Positions 34,852-43,687 of a stretch of 64,000 nt of DNA are shown here, one piece after another (position 1 is the first letter of the stretch; each line of letters opens with the position of its first letter). The translations under genes and the position numbers were made by a program. This DNA comes from CAYYFX01 sp046330135 (lineage in GTDB: Bacteria; ARS69), in NCBI GenBank assembly GCA_046330135.1, contig JAXLTI010000006.1, positions 186,001 to 250,000 on the forward strand, read 5' to 3'. The notes under the pieces were generated by a model. The model did no database searches, was not told the DNA's origin, and worked only from the letters and a program-made list of their open reading frames with translations.

Positions 34852-35844
34852 ATGTCGGGTCGTCGCCTCATTCCTGCCCCCTCCGTTCTTGTCGCGGCGA
34901 TTGCTTCCTCGCTCATTCTCCTCGCGGCTCCGTGCCGCGCCGACATCGCCCCGGAGTCGGGTCTCTTCCCCCATGTGCAGTCGGTCTCGGGCTCGTGCGA
35001 GACTCCGATAACCACCTGCACCCAGATCACCCGCTCGACCTCGCAGGAGGGACCGGTCGAGTTCCTGATCTTCTTCATGCGAGGGAACATCAGCGTCAAC
35101 GAGCCGGTCTGCTTGATTTCTGTCTCGGATTGGCTCACTTGGCCGGATGCGTGGCAGCTCTTGGAGTTCGAGGCGTGCGGCCCGGCGTATGGGTACGGCT
35201 ACCTCGATCCCCGCGGCGCTCGTCACCTGCTCAGCGTGAGCTACTGGGGCGGCCAATATGCGATCGGCGGGGCGCGAGATGTTGTCGTTCCGGTGGCCCG
35301 TTTGGTGATGAACGTGGTCGGACCGGGACGGCTCGACATCGTGGGCTCCTCCGCCGAAAGCGGGGCCACCCTCCAGCACCAATGCACCGGTTCGACCTTC
35401 GTCACGCACCCGGTGAAGGTGTACGCCGAGGCGGGAATCCCGTGCGGGCACATCTCCGCGCACTGCGGATACCATGACAACTTGTGCGAGCCGACGTTCC
35501 GTGTGCCCGAGCTTCGTCTGAGTGCTCCGTCGGGAGGCGCAGCCGATAGCACGGTCGGCTTCTCCACGCCATCCACCGCCTGGTGGCACCCATGCAGCGT
35601 GACGGTCGACACCCACGCGCCTTGGTGCACTGCGTGGGTCGAGGGCGACTACGGCACTCGCCTTCTGCACGTCGCCGGCGAGGCATCCGGGCTGGTGCCG
35701 GGGCAATATGAGACCGCCATCGAACTCTCCATCGGCGTGCCCAATGGCGGAGTCTCTCGCTGCCTGCCGGTCGTATTCACGGTGGAACAGCCGATGGCGA
35801 CTTCGACGGTGAGTTGGGGAAGGGTCAAGGCCCTGTATCGCTAG
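34852..35844 (+). CDS. Secreted protein with WGRVKALYR tail
   Basis: A 330-residue exported protein not recognised as a known family. A signal peptide spans residues 1-31 (LVAAIASSLILLAAPCRA). The body is rich in Cys pairs (GSCETPITTCTQI; CGHISAHCGYHDNLCEP), suggesting disulphide-stabilised Ig-like domains in an oxidising compartment; the last 110 residues look like a beta-sandwich (TVGFSTPSTAWWHPCSVTV). It ends in WGRVKALYR, the tail shared with other secreted proteins here. GGGAGG precedes ATG 34852. The next gene starts 21 bp downstream on the same strand. Confidence 0.72.
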   Translation: MSGRRLIPAPSVLVAAIASSLILLAAPCRADIAPESGLFPHVQSVSGSCETPITTCTQITRSTSQEGPVEFLIFFMRGNISVNEPVCLISVSDWLTWPDAWQLLEFEACGPAYGYGYLDPRGARHLLSVSYWGGQYAIGGARDVVVPVARLVMNVVGPGRLDIVGSSAESGATLQHQCTGSTFVTHPVKVYAEAGIPCGHISAHCGYHDNLCEPTFRVPELRLSAPSGGAADSTVGFSTPSTAWWHPCSVTVDTHAPWCTAWVEGDYGTRLLHVAGEASGLVPGQYETAIELSIGVPNGGVSRCLPVVFTVEQPMATSTVSWGRVKALYR

Positions 35845-35865
35845 GGGGGCGAAACGGAACGATCG

Positions 35866-36519
35866 ATGAGAGCTGCTTGCCTGCCTCTCGTCCCGGCGCT
35901 GGCTCCGCTGGCCGCGGTTGTGTTCGCACTGGGCGCCCGCACGGACGTCGCGTCGGCGACCGAGCCCTTCGTGTCCAATCCCATCGGCGAAGCGTTCCCG
36001 CTGGTATTCGACTCCGAGTGGATCTGGCTCGATGTCGTGGGCGACACCCTCGAGGTGCGAGGGACCTACGTGCTCGTCTGCCGCGCGGCGGTCAAGGAGC
36101 CGACTCCTCTCTTCTACCCATTCCCCCAGGATTCGCTCCTCGGTGGAGCCCGAATGGTCTCCCTCACCTACCGCAGCGGCGGCTTCCACGCTCCCGCGTC
36201 CGCGAGTTGGGAGGAACTACCGGGCTCGTCCGGCGTACGCTGGTGGATTCCTCCGTGCGCCGGCGACTCGGTCGTGGCCGAGGCCGTCTACCATCAGAAG
36301 ATCGTCACCGGGTACGCCCGCTACATCGTGACCACGGCACGGACGTGGGGCAAGCCGCTTCGCTACGCCAGCTTCGAGATCCGGCTGCCTCCCGGTGTCG
36401 AGCCGCTCGACTTCAGCTACCCCTTCGAGCGTCGCGTCGCGCCGGGTGGGACCTACTTCGTCTACGAGACCACGGGCTTCTTCCCGGATCGAGACATCAT
36501 CGTTCGCTGGCGACGCTGA
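35866..36519 (+). CDS. Secreted hypothetical protein
   Basis: A 217-residue exported protein with a signal peptide (residues 1-31). The body has alternating beta strands and aromatic residues (EWIWLDVVGDTLEVRGTYVL; FYPFPQDSLLGGARMV; PFERRVAPGGTYFVYETTGFFPDRDI), resembling DUF4424-like envelope proteins but not enough to assign. It starts 21 bp after the previous secreted protein and probably belongs to the same transcript. The ribosome site is weak (ACGGAA). It lacks both C-terminal signatures seen elsewhere in the window. Confidence 0.65.
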   Translation: MRAACLPLVPALAPLAAVVFALGARTDVASATEPFVSNPIGEAFPLVFDSEWIWLDVVGDTLEVRGTYVLVCRAAVKEPTPLFYPFPQDSLLGGARMVSLTYRSGGFHAPASASWEELPGSSGVRWWIPPCAGDSVVAEAVYHQKIVTGYARYIVTTARTWGKPLRYASFEIRLPPGVEPLDFSYPFERRVAPGGTYFVYETTGFFPDRDIIVRWRR

Positions 36520-36611
36520 ACGGGCCGGTCGCGGCGACGACGGCTGACGAAATCGTGCAATGCGGACGCAGGTGCCTCACGCATCGATGCGGGTCTTCGG
36601 GACCGTTGATC

Positions 36612-37982
36612 TCAGATGTACCTGAACACCGCCGGAAACGCGATCACGACGATCGCCGCCCACACGGCATAGACCCACAGGTAATCCGTCTGCCACCGTT
36701 CGAGACCGGAGAACGATCCGCGCCCGCGCAGGAAGCGGAGGTAGAGCACGGCCGACCACGCCAGGTTGGCCAGGAGAATCACGTTCTCGCCCAGGGCGGC
36801 CACACGGTTCGGGGTGAAGCCGAACTCGGAGATTCGCCGGGCGATGGCCCACAGCGCTACCGCGTCGGCCAGCAGCGCGCAGATCACCACGACGATCTGC
36901 ACGCCATCGAAGGGGCCCGGAGGCGATTGGGGGTCGCGCGCCGAGATGGAGTAGAGCAGCAGCCCCAAGACCACCGCGAGCAGCAGGTCGAACGCGATGA
37001 GCACGTTGCGCTCGACGTCGACTCCGCGTCCGGTCCACAGCAGGATCCCGAGAAACGTGATCAGCACCGCGGCGAAGAGCGGTGTGAAGAGGCGCGTCAA
37101 CACCGGCGCCATGTTCTCGATCACGCTCTGCTTGGCCTCCACCAGCCAGGAGCCGACGAGGACGGCGCCCGCCGCTCCGCACGGTAGCAGCCACGACTGG
37201 AAGAAGCTCTCGAGGTTGATCCCGATCGCCCGGAAGATCATGGCCGTGAACCCCATGAGCACGCCGCCGCCGAGCGCGATCAGCACGTAGTAGATGAACA
37301 GCTCGCCCGAGAATCGAATGAAGTCCATGCGGCCGCTCACCCGGCCCCACCGCGCGGCCGCGTACGCGATGGCCACGACGAGCCAGAGCGCGATCGGCAG
37401 GTGCATCGCGGTGAGCACCTCGGTGTGCCCGCCCTTGGCGAACGGATAGACGTTGGCGAACACGCCCGCCGCGACGAACGCCACGACCAACCCGCGGAGA
37501 GTGCTGGTGTAGAGGCGCCGCTTCCAGACGAAGTAGCCGGTCAGGAGAGGCAGCACGAAGAGGCTCGCATTGCGGGCGTAGAAGCCGGCGTTCTCCTTCA
37601 ACTCGATCCCGAAGAGCGCCGGCACCTTGACGAGCACGGCCGCCGCCACCGCGAGCGAGAAGGCGACGATGGCATCCGTTCGGGCTCGCGCTCGTGGCTC
37701 CCCGGAGCCTTCCGGAACCACGACGAGCTGCTTCCAGAGGCGCTCCGAGTGCTCGCGCGCGAACTCCCGAGAGAGGGCGTCGAGGTTGCCCATGCGCTTC
37801 ACCGCCACCAGGAACGCTTCGTCGGGGGCGAGCCCCGCGTTCACCAGGACCGCCACCTGCTCCCGCAGGTGGTCTTCCAGCTCCGTGACGTCCACGGAGT
37901 GGATCGCCTGCCGCCGGCGGAGATAGCTCCGCCACTGGTCGATCTGCTCCTCGAGCGAACTCGCGTGATCGGGAGACGGCAT
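36612..37982 (-). CDS. Multi-pass membrane protein with permease-prefix domain
   Basis: A 456-residue inner-membrane protein. Residues 8-80 form the helical 'permease prefix domain 1/HAAS-like' unit (EEQIDQWRSYLRRRQAI; DVTELEDHLREQVAVLVNAGLAPDEAF; RMGNLDALSREF). After a soluble linker come about ten hydrophobic segments. In many bacteria, genes of this type sit next to a PadR regulator, exactly as here: the PadR gene ends 3 bp before this start. The pair is a one-component regulatory unit whose signal is unknown, the membrane protein probably modulating envelope stress or antimicrobial response (inference). GGGAG precedes the ATG. Confidence 0.8.
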   Translation of the reverse strand: MPSPDHASSLEEQIDQWRSYLRRRQAIHSVDVTELEDHLREQVAVLVNAGLAPDEAFLVAVKRMGNLDALSREFAREHSERLWKQLVVVPEGSGEPRARARTDAIVAFSLAVAAAVLVKVPALFGIELKENAGFYARNASLFVLPLLTGYFVWKRRLYTSTLRGLVVAFVAAGVFANVYPFAKGGHTEVLTAMHLPIALWLVVAIAYAAARWGRVSGRMDFIRFSGELFIYYVLIALGGGVLMGFTAMIFRAIGINLESFFQSWLLPCGAAGAVLVGSWLVEAKQSVIENMAPVLTRLFTPLFAAVLITFLGILLWTGRGVDVERNVLIAFDLLLAVVLGLLLYSISARDPQSPPGPFDGVQIVVVICALLADAVALWAIARRISEFGFTPNRVAALGENVILLANLAWSAVLYLRFLRGRGSFSGLERWQTDYLWVYAVWAAIVVIAFPAVFRYI

Positions 37983-37985
37983 CGT

Positions 37986-38414
37986 TCAGGCTCCCTGGGG
38001 AAGTGGCGCGGGTGGAAGTGGCGCCCCCGACGCCGGGTGGCTGGTCGGGACGGAGATGGAGAGGTGGCCGATCGGGACGGAGATGGAGAGCGCCTGCCAG
38101 ATGCCCCGTAGCGTGGCATCCACCGCTTGCCACTGCCGGCGCTCCTCGGCGAGCTGGAGCCGGCCCCCCGGAGTGATCCGGTAGTACTTGCGACGTCGGC
38201 CGCTCTCCGCTGCTTCCCACCGCGCCTCGACGTGGCCGAGCCGCTCGAGCCGATGCAGGACGGGGTAGAGCATCCCGTCCGTCCACGCCATGCGCCCTCC
38301 GGACAGGTCCCGAACCCGCTTGAGGATGGCGTAGCCGTAGCTGTCCCCTTCGGCCAGGATCGCGAGGACGATCGGCGTGGAGGAAGCGGCTACCAGGTCC
38401 TTGTTGAACTCCAT
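37986..38414 (-). CDS. PadR family transcriptional regulator
   Basis: A 142-residue regulator of the short PadR type. The winged helix is clear: PIVLAILAEGDSYGYAIL, RDLSGGRMAWTDGMLYPVLHRLERLGHVEARW, then the wing RRRKYYRITPGGR. The last 35 residues (SISVPIGHL, repeated as SISVPTSHP) are a short direct duplication with a Pro-rich end not typical of the family. It precedes the permease-prefix membrane gene by 3 bp and is probably its regulator. A repeat region at 38462-38495 upstream of its start is the likely operator. Confidence 0.88.
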   Translation of the reverse strand: MEFNKDLVAASSTPIVLAILAEGDSYGYAILKRVRDLSGGRMAWTDGMLYPVLHRLERLGHVEARWEAAESGRRRKYYRITPGGRLQLAEERRQWQAVDATLRGIWQALSISVPIGHLSISVPTSHPASGAPLPPAPLPQGA

Positions 38415-38461
38415 GGGCTCACTCGATGGGGCGGGGCCGGTGACCTCGAATCGCGTCAGCC

Positions 38462-38495
38462 ATGGCAGCACTATGCATGGCAGTGCTATGTATGT
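38462..38495. promoter_or_regulatory. Repeats upstream of padR, probable operator
   Basis: ATGGCAGCACTATGC is followed directly by ATGGCAGTGCTATGT (13 of 15 identical), and an inverted pair AGCACT ... AGTGCT with a 9-bp spacer is nested in them. The stretch is AT-rich compared with its surroundings and lies 48 bp upstream of the padR start, a typical place for PadR autoregulation. It sits in the 354-bp gap to the divergent ammonia-lyase gene, which otherwise shows no gene. Confidence 0.5.
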
Positions 38496-38768
38496 CAAGG
38501 ACGCGGCTCGACGGGCTTGGTTGGCTGCGGCCGCCCGGCCGCGGTAGGTTGACCGCGTATCGGGGGAGGCCGAGCGCACGCCGAGCGCCGAGGCCCGGCG
38601 ACGGCACGGATGCCCGAGGGCGCTGGGGAACGCGAGCGCGATCGCGCAGGGAGACGGCGAGCACGACGTCACGCTTGCGGCGCTCGCCGGGGGGAGCGGG
38701 AAGAAGCTCCTGCTCCGCGATGCTCTCACCAAGAAGCCGATGCCATAGCGAGAGGCAGGAGTCCGGAC

Positions 38769-40298
38769 ATGCCCATCACCATCCGCGGAAGCGGCCTGAC
38801 CATCGAGGACGTGACCGCCGTGGCGCGCGGGGGCGAACGGGTGGAGCTCCACCCGGACGCCCTGGCGCGCATCGTCAAGTGTCGGGCCTTCGTCGAGGAG
38901 CGCATCAACGCCCACGAGGTCATGTACGGGGTGAACACCGGCATCGGCGAGCTCTCGGAGGTGAGGCTCGACGACGAGCAGGTGCAGCAGTTCCAGCGCT
39001 ACCTCATCTACAACCACGCGGCGGGGATCGGGGACCCGATGCCCGCGGAGCACGTGCGCGCCGCCATGCTGCTGCGCGTGAACGTGCACGCCCGCGGGTA
39101 CTCCGCCTGCCGCCCCGAGATCACCCGCACGCTGGTGGAGATGTTGAACCGCGCCGTGACCCCGGTGGTCTGCGAGAAGGGATCGGTGGGGGCGTGCGGC
39201 GACCTCGCCCCCATGAGCCAGATCGCGCTTCTCATGATGGGGGAAGGGGAGGCGTTCTATCAGGGCGAGCGCATGCCCGGCGCCGCGGCGCTGGCGAAGG
39301 CGGGCATCCCGGTGCCCGGCCTCATGGCGCGCGACGGGCTGGCGGTCATCAACGGCTCCAACGTGATGAACGGCATGGGCTGCCTGGTCGTCTACGACGC
39401 CGAGCGCTGGCTGAAGCAGGCGGAGATCGCCGCGGCCATGACCCTCGAGGCGTTGAAGGCGAACCTGAAGCCGTACGACACGCGGGTCCACGAGCTTCGC
39501 GGTTTCCCCGGCGCGGTGACCTCGGCGGCCAACATCCGAAGCGTGATCGCTGGATCGGATCTCGAGACCGGCAAGGAGAAGGTGAAGGTCCAGGACGCCT
39601 ACAGCATGCGCTCGACGCCGCAGGTGATCGGCGCGGCGCGCGACCAGATGCGCTGGACGCGCGAGCAGCTGGAGATCGAGGCGAACGGCGTCGGCGACAA
39701 CCCCATCTTCCTCTGCGACGATCACGTGGTGCTGACCGGCGCGAACTTCCAGGGAACGCCGATCAGTCTGCCGCTCGACACGCTGGGCGCGGCGATCACC
39801 ATGATCTGCGTGCTCTCGGAGCGGCGGCTGAACCGTCTCACCAACCCGGCCTTGAGCGCGGGGCTGCCGGCGTTTCTCACCCGCGGGGCGGGCATGTTCA
39901 GCGGACTCATGCTGAGCCAGTACACCGCGGACATGCAGGTGGTGGAACAGAAGATCCTGTCGGCGCCGGCCTACATCCAGTCCATCCCCGCGGCGGCCGA
40001 CCAGGAGGACTTCGTCTCCATGGGCATGAACTCGGCGTTGAAGACGCGCCAGATCATGGACCTCGCCTGCGGTGTCCTCGGGATCGAGTTCATGGCGGCC
40101 GCGCAGGCGCTCGACTTCCGCACCTTCACGCCCGGTCGCGGCACGCGCGCGGCGCGCGCCGAGATCCGGAAGCACGTGGAGTTCCTGGACACCGACCGGC
40201 CCCTCTACCCGGACCACAACGTCATGAAGGAGCTGGTGCGCCGGCGCGACCTCCTCGAGGTGGTGGAAGCGGAAGTGGGGGAGCTGGCCACGTACTGA
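38769..40298 (+). CDS. Histidine/aromatic amino acid ammonia-lyase (HAL-like)
   Basis: A 509-residue cytosolic enzyme of the MIO-dependent lyase family that removes ammonia from histidine or an aromatic amino acid. The MIO-forming tripeptide is Ala-Cys-Gly at 142-144 (in GSVGACGDLAP) instead of the usual Ala-Ser-Gly. Tyr53 (YGVNTG) and His83 (YNHAAG) occupy the positions used by histidine lyases, and QEDFVSMG resembles their QEDHVSM, so histidine is the likeliest substrate, though aromatic lyases cannot be excluded. No hutU, hutI or hutG gene is near. GGAG precedes ATG 38769; the frame opens upstream. A hairpin at 40317 follows the stop. Confidence 0.85.
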   Translation: MPITIRGSGLTIEDVTAVARGGERVELHPDALARIVKCRAFVEERINAHEVMYGVNTGIGELSEVRLDDEQVQQFQRYLIYNHAAGIGDPMPAEHVRAAMLLRVNVHARGYSACRPEITRTLVEMLNRAVTPVVCEKGSVGACGDLAPMSQIALLMMGEGEAFYQGERMPGAAALAKAGIPVPGLMARDGLAVINGSNVMNGMGCLVVYDAERWLKQAEIAAAMTLEALKANLKPYDTRVHELRGFPGAVTSAANIRSVIAGSDLETGKEKVKVQDAYSMRSTPQVIGAARDQMRWTREQLEIEANGVGDNPIFLCDDHVVLTGANFQGTPISLPLDTLGAAITMICVLSERRLNRLTNPALSAGLPAFLTRGAGMFSGLMLSQYTADMQVVEQKILSAPAYIQSIPAAADQEDFVSMGMNSALKTRQIMDLACGVLGIEFMAAAQALDFRTFTPGRGTRAARAEIRKHVEFLDTDRPLYPDHNVMKELVRRRDLLEVVEAEVGELATY

Positions 40299-40316
40299 GA
40301 CGGCCGCACAAGAAGC

Positions 40317-40352
40317 GCGCGGCGGGGCGCGGCCTCTGCGGCGCCGCCGCGC
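40317..40352. terminator. Hairpin between convergent genes
   Basis: GCGCGGCGG ... CCGCCGCGC: 9-bp perfect arms around an 18-nt GC-rich loop, between the lyase stop (40298) and the convergent membrane gene (ends 40381). No T-run. Confidence 0.4.
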
Positions 40353-40380
40353 ACGCGCGTTCTACTTCGTCGTTCGTCGG

Positions 40381-41163
40381 TCAGCCACGCCTCTCCGCTT
40401 CCTCGATGGTGAGGCCGGTCCAGCGCGGGATCGCCTCCAAGAAGCTCCGGTAGGCCTCCGGCGGCTCCAGGGGATCCTGCAGGTGCATCATCGCCTTGCC
40501 GTCTCGGCCGTCGAAGACCAGCTCCTGCCGGACGAACTCCCAGTGGGATCCCGCCCCCCGGGGTTGGTACTTGCGTCGATAGACCCGGACCATCTTGACC
40601 GCTCCGACCTCGTGCCAGGCGATCTTCGTCGCGTGGCGGAGCTCCCAGTCTTCTTCGGTCTCTTCGCCGGCAGGGGCAGGAGGCCTCGTGGCCGTCGACG
40701 CGCCGTTCTCCAGTCTGTTCTGAATCTCCACGCCGCCCGCATCGGCCACGATGCGATCGGCCCTCCTGTCCCTCGCCAGCACGAGCATGAAGATGGTTAC
40801 CCCGAGCAGCACGATGGAACCGGCATAGAACAGGAATCGCTTCCAGTCGGTCCCCGCATTGAGGGCCATGACGATCGCGATCACCAGATAGCCGAAGCCC
40901 CAGACGAGCGTCTGCCCGCTTTCCTGGGCGCCCCACCGCATGACGATCGGCCCGTCCGGCCCGGCGCTCCCCCGTCCAGCGGCGACGGCCGGATCGATCT
41001 GTTGGAGGGACCGCAGCACCCAGACGTTCGTGACGATTACGCCCAGGCCGAGGAGAAGGAGGAAGGTGGCGGGAACCCACTCCTTCTGCGTCATCTTCCA
41101 GACGGCCAGCGCCAGAGCAGCGGCACAGGCCAACCACAGGAGAAGAAAGGCAGAGTCCTTCAT
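40381..41163 (-). CDS. Membrane protein with cytosolic C-terminal domain
   Basis: A 260-residue protein with four membrane segments in the first 135 residues (FLLLWLACAAALALAVW; FLLLLGLGVIVTNVWVL; LVWGFGYLVIAIVMAL; FLFYAGSIVLLGVTIFMLVLA) and a soluble C-terminal domain of about 110 residues (IAWHEVGAVKMVRVYRRKY, then ELVFDGRDGKAMMHLQDPLE). The latter resembles the PH-like bacterial 'PHb' domain that often follows membrane segments. Function unknown. ATG 41163 is chosen over the ATG three codons upstream because of its GTGGAAG ribosome site. It stands between the lyase and the secreted-protein cluster. Confidence 0.72.
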   Translation of the reverse strand: MKDSAFLLLWLACAAALALAVWKMTQKEWVPATFLLLLGLGVIVTNVWVLRSLQQIDPAVAAGRGSAGPDGPIVMRWGAQESGQTLVWGFGYLVIAIVMALNAGTDWKRFLFYAGSIVLLGVTIFMLVLARDRRADRIVADAGGVEIQNRLENGASTATRPPAPAGEETEEDWELRHATKIAWHEVGAVKMVRVYRRKYQPRGAGSHWEFVRQELVFDGRDGKAMMHLQDPLEPPEAYRSFLEAIPRWTGLTIEEAERRG

Positions 41164-41288
41164 GGCTTCCACCGGTCAGCGCCAAGCGTAGAAGGACGTG
41201 GATGGACGTCCGCTACGTCGTGATCAACCTCGCGTAACGGGACACTGGCTCGCCGCAGCTCATGCCGAGCGCGCCGATCAGACCGCAC

Positions 41289-42292
41289 TCACCCGCGTAC
41301 GTCGGGGCACCTGCGGTAGCTCGCTTTCACCCGCCCCCACGTGCTGGCGTCTACCGACGTCGGACCGCAGGGATCGGGGTCGCATCTCGTCCTGTCGCCC
41401 AGGTAATGTCCGCCCGCCCCGCGACACGCGGTCTCCGTTCCTTCCAGGCAGAAGTTGCTGAAGCAGCACGCACCCACGCCCACCGCTGGCTCCGGGCGCT
41501 CGACTCGAATGTAGTCCACGCTGTACTCCTGCCAGGAGAAGCAGCCCCAGGTGCAGATGATCGGATTGCCCAGGAAGAGGGCCGACGGTCTCAGAGCGCC
41601 TGTCACCGGGCCGTAGACGACGACACCGTCGATGCTGAAGGTGAACGATGTGCCCCGGCAGTCGATCCCGAAAACGTGGAAGGACTGGACGTCGGAGGCG
41701 ACCAGCGCGCCACCCGATGTTCATTGGAGCCATCCAGCGCCGACCAGAGGTCCCAGCTCCCGCTGGTTGCGGAAAGCTGCATGATGATCGTATTCCCCTG
41801 AGTGACCGGATTCGTCCCGGAGGGCTCCGTGCTCGATGTCTGCATGACCGTGAGGAAGGTTCCCCAGGGAGACTCTCGGTCGCAACGCAGCCGAGCTTCC
41901 AACGACCAATCCCCGGTGGCAGGGAAGAGCTGTGCCGGACCCGGCAACCGCGATACGAGGTATGGGAAGGCGTAGTCGCCGGAGGTCATGTGGAGCAGCC
42001 CACCGGAGAGGTTCAAGCCACCATAGGGCGAATGCGCCACGACCCCGCCGCACGCCGTTCCTTCAGGCACCCACTGGCCGGGGAACCAGTAGCCGCCGCC
42101 GTCGCACCACCGCGAGCCGCTGGTGACGATATCCGTGCGCCAGATGGAGGGGTCCAGCGACGAGGCGTTGAAGTCCTCCTGAAAGAACACGGTGGTCGCC
42201 GGCTGCACGTGTTGCCCGAGGTCGTGCGCCGTGGCCGCTGCGCCGAGCAGAGACGAGCCGAGAAGGGCGATCGATGCTAGCAAGCGTTTCAT
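41289..42292 (-). pseudogene. Frameshifted secreted jelly-roll protein with GACC module and WG-tail
   Basis: Starting at ATG 42292 (GGAGG upstream) the gene encodes a signal peptide (LASIALLGSSLLGAAATA), a LamG/GH16-like jelly-roll (FFQEDFNASSLDPSIWRTDI; FPYLVSRLPGPAQLFP; RCDRESPWGTFLTVMQT) and then loses frame near 41712. The correct continuation is in another frame (FTFSIDGVVVYGPVTGALRP), followed by the cysteine module (GACCFSNFCLEGTETACRG) and the tail WGRVKASYR plus a few extra residues. It is a close paralogue of the intact gene at 45600, which shows what is missing. One base is gained or lost; a sequencing error would restore an intact protein. Confidence 0.7.
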
Positions 42293-42619
42293 GGGATACC
42301 TCCGGAAACCGCAGGACGGGTCGTCGTCCTGCGCGCCGGGAGACATCGCTGGTGAGGGGAAGCGTGAAGCGGCGCTGCGCGAGTCGTGAGCTTCATCGGT
42401 GCAAGGAGCTGGTAGGAGATACGCATCCGAGCACTCTCGGACAGGAGTTCTCCGCTCGGTGGGTCGTACTTCTCCCCGAAGACGGTCCACCGCCGGGACA
42501 CGAGAAATCGTACGTCTCAGGTCTGGCAAGTACAAGAGCCACGAGTCGGCTTCTGGGAACGCGCTCAAGATCGCGGGGAAGCGGCAGTCCCGAGGGGATT
42601 CGCCACGGCCCGGCGCGAC
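42293..42619. other. Intergenic stretch, 327 bp
   Basis: It lies between the frameshifted secreted-protein gene and the orphan tail fragment. CGCAGGAC and its reverse complement, with an 8-nt spacer (42310-42333), lie in the leader of the former. No gene is visible. Confidence 0.5.
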
Positions 42620-42815
42620 CTATCGATAGAGCGCCTTGATCGAGCCCCAGCTGCGATCCTGGACGGCCAGCGGCCCGCACCATGCGCCCAACGCTCCGAT
42701 CAACCCGCACGCGCCGTTGTTCGACGGGGCGCACGGTGAGCATCCAGGGGAGCACGTTTCTGGCGAATACTCGTACGACAACGGCGAGAACGCCGAGGGG
42801 CGGACCTGTGCTCAG
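42620..42815 (-). pseudogene. Remnant 3' end of a cysteine-rich WG-tail protein
   Basis: The minus strand encodes about 60 codons between two stops: CSPGCSPCAPSNNGACG, then a Gly/Ala stretch with a further Cys, ending WGSIKALYR and a stop at 42620. No start, ribosome site or signal peptide precedes it; an in-frame stop lies just upstream. The ending is the same nonapeptide signature as in the neighbouring secreted proteins, so this is probably what is left of a third member of the cluster. Confidence 0.55.
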
Positions 42816-42867
42816 GTGACGGCGTGCCCCTTCGCGTGTCGCCCGGTCGGCAGCATCGAGCGCGCGG

Positions 42868-43572
42868 TCACCGGACCTCGGAAGCCGCCGCCGCGTGCTG
42901 CGGCGCGTTCGCTCCCTTGATGAGAAGCCAGAGGATGATCGGCACCTCTCCGAAATAGAGCGGCATCAGCACTCGATAGGCCACCTGCCTGTACTCGGGC
43001 AAGACGAGGGCGATCACGCTGAAAGCGACATAGGCGAAGCCCGCGACCAGCAACAGGATGCCCAGGATCCGCGGAAAGAAGCCCGACTTGATGACGAGGA
43101 TGCCGAACGGAAAGAGCCAAAGACCCCAGAATGCGGTGGCGGCAGCACTTCCGCTGCTGTGCAGTCTGAGGAAGCCCAGCGACAGCGCATCCAGCTGGGG
43201 CTTGGTGAACGCCGACAGGTAGTCGGCGCCGCTCAGCAGCACCAGCGGCGCGAACTGCGCGATCAGGTTGGCGAGCGACATGGCCACGCCGACTCCCACC
43301 AACAGCACCATGAGCATCGTGTGGCTTCGGTCGACATCTCGGAAGAGCTCGTACAGGAGCGCCACGAGGAAGAGGAACATGACGAGCGTGACGAAGCTCA
43401 TGAGAATGCCGACGCGGTACATGGGCTCGGCGGCGGTGATGTTGCGGGCCGTCGCAGCGGCGTCCCCGGGAACCATGAAGGTGGGAAAGAGGAACTCGCG
43501 GACGATCGCCACGATCATGAACAGGAAGTACAACACGCCCGCCCGATGCGCGGTCGCCTTGGCGGAGCTCAT
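42868..43572 (-). CDS. DUF4386 family membrane protein
   Basis: A 234-residue inner-membrane protein with six hydrophobic segments. The DUF4386 pattern is clear: HRAGVLYFLFMIVAI at the first helix, NITAAEPMYRVGILMSF, LYELFRDVDR in the short loop, and LRLHSSGSAAATAFWGLWLFPFGIL. Family function is unknown. GGAGG precedes ATG 43572 by about 9 nt; the frame opens 17 codons upstream. It sits between two secreted-protein genes of the same strand but shows no relation to them. Confidence 0.88.
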   Translation of the reverse strand: MSSAKATAHRAGVLYFLFMIVAIVREFLFPTFMVPGDAAATARNITAAEPMYRVGILMSFVTLVMFLFLVALLYELFRDVDRSHTMLMVLLVGVGVAMSLANLIAQFAPLVLLSGADYLSAFTKPQLDALSLGFLRLHSSGSAAATAFWGLWLFPFGILVIKSGFFPRILGILLLVAGFAYVAFSVIALVLPEYRQVAYRVLMPLYFGEVPIILWLLIKGANAPQHAAAASEVR

Positions 43573-43687
43573 ACCATGCCTCCGGTGTCCGTTGACTTCA
43601 ACTGCGACGGCCTCGCCTGCCATACGCGCCCGCGGGCTTGGAGGTTTCCGTGATGCCCGGCCGCCGGCCGCCGGCCACCGATGCCGC

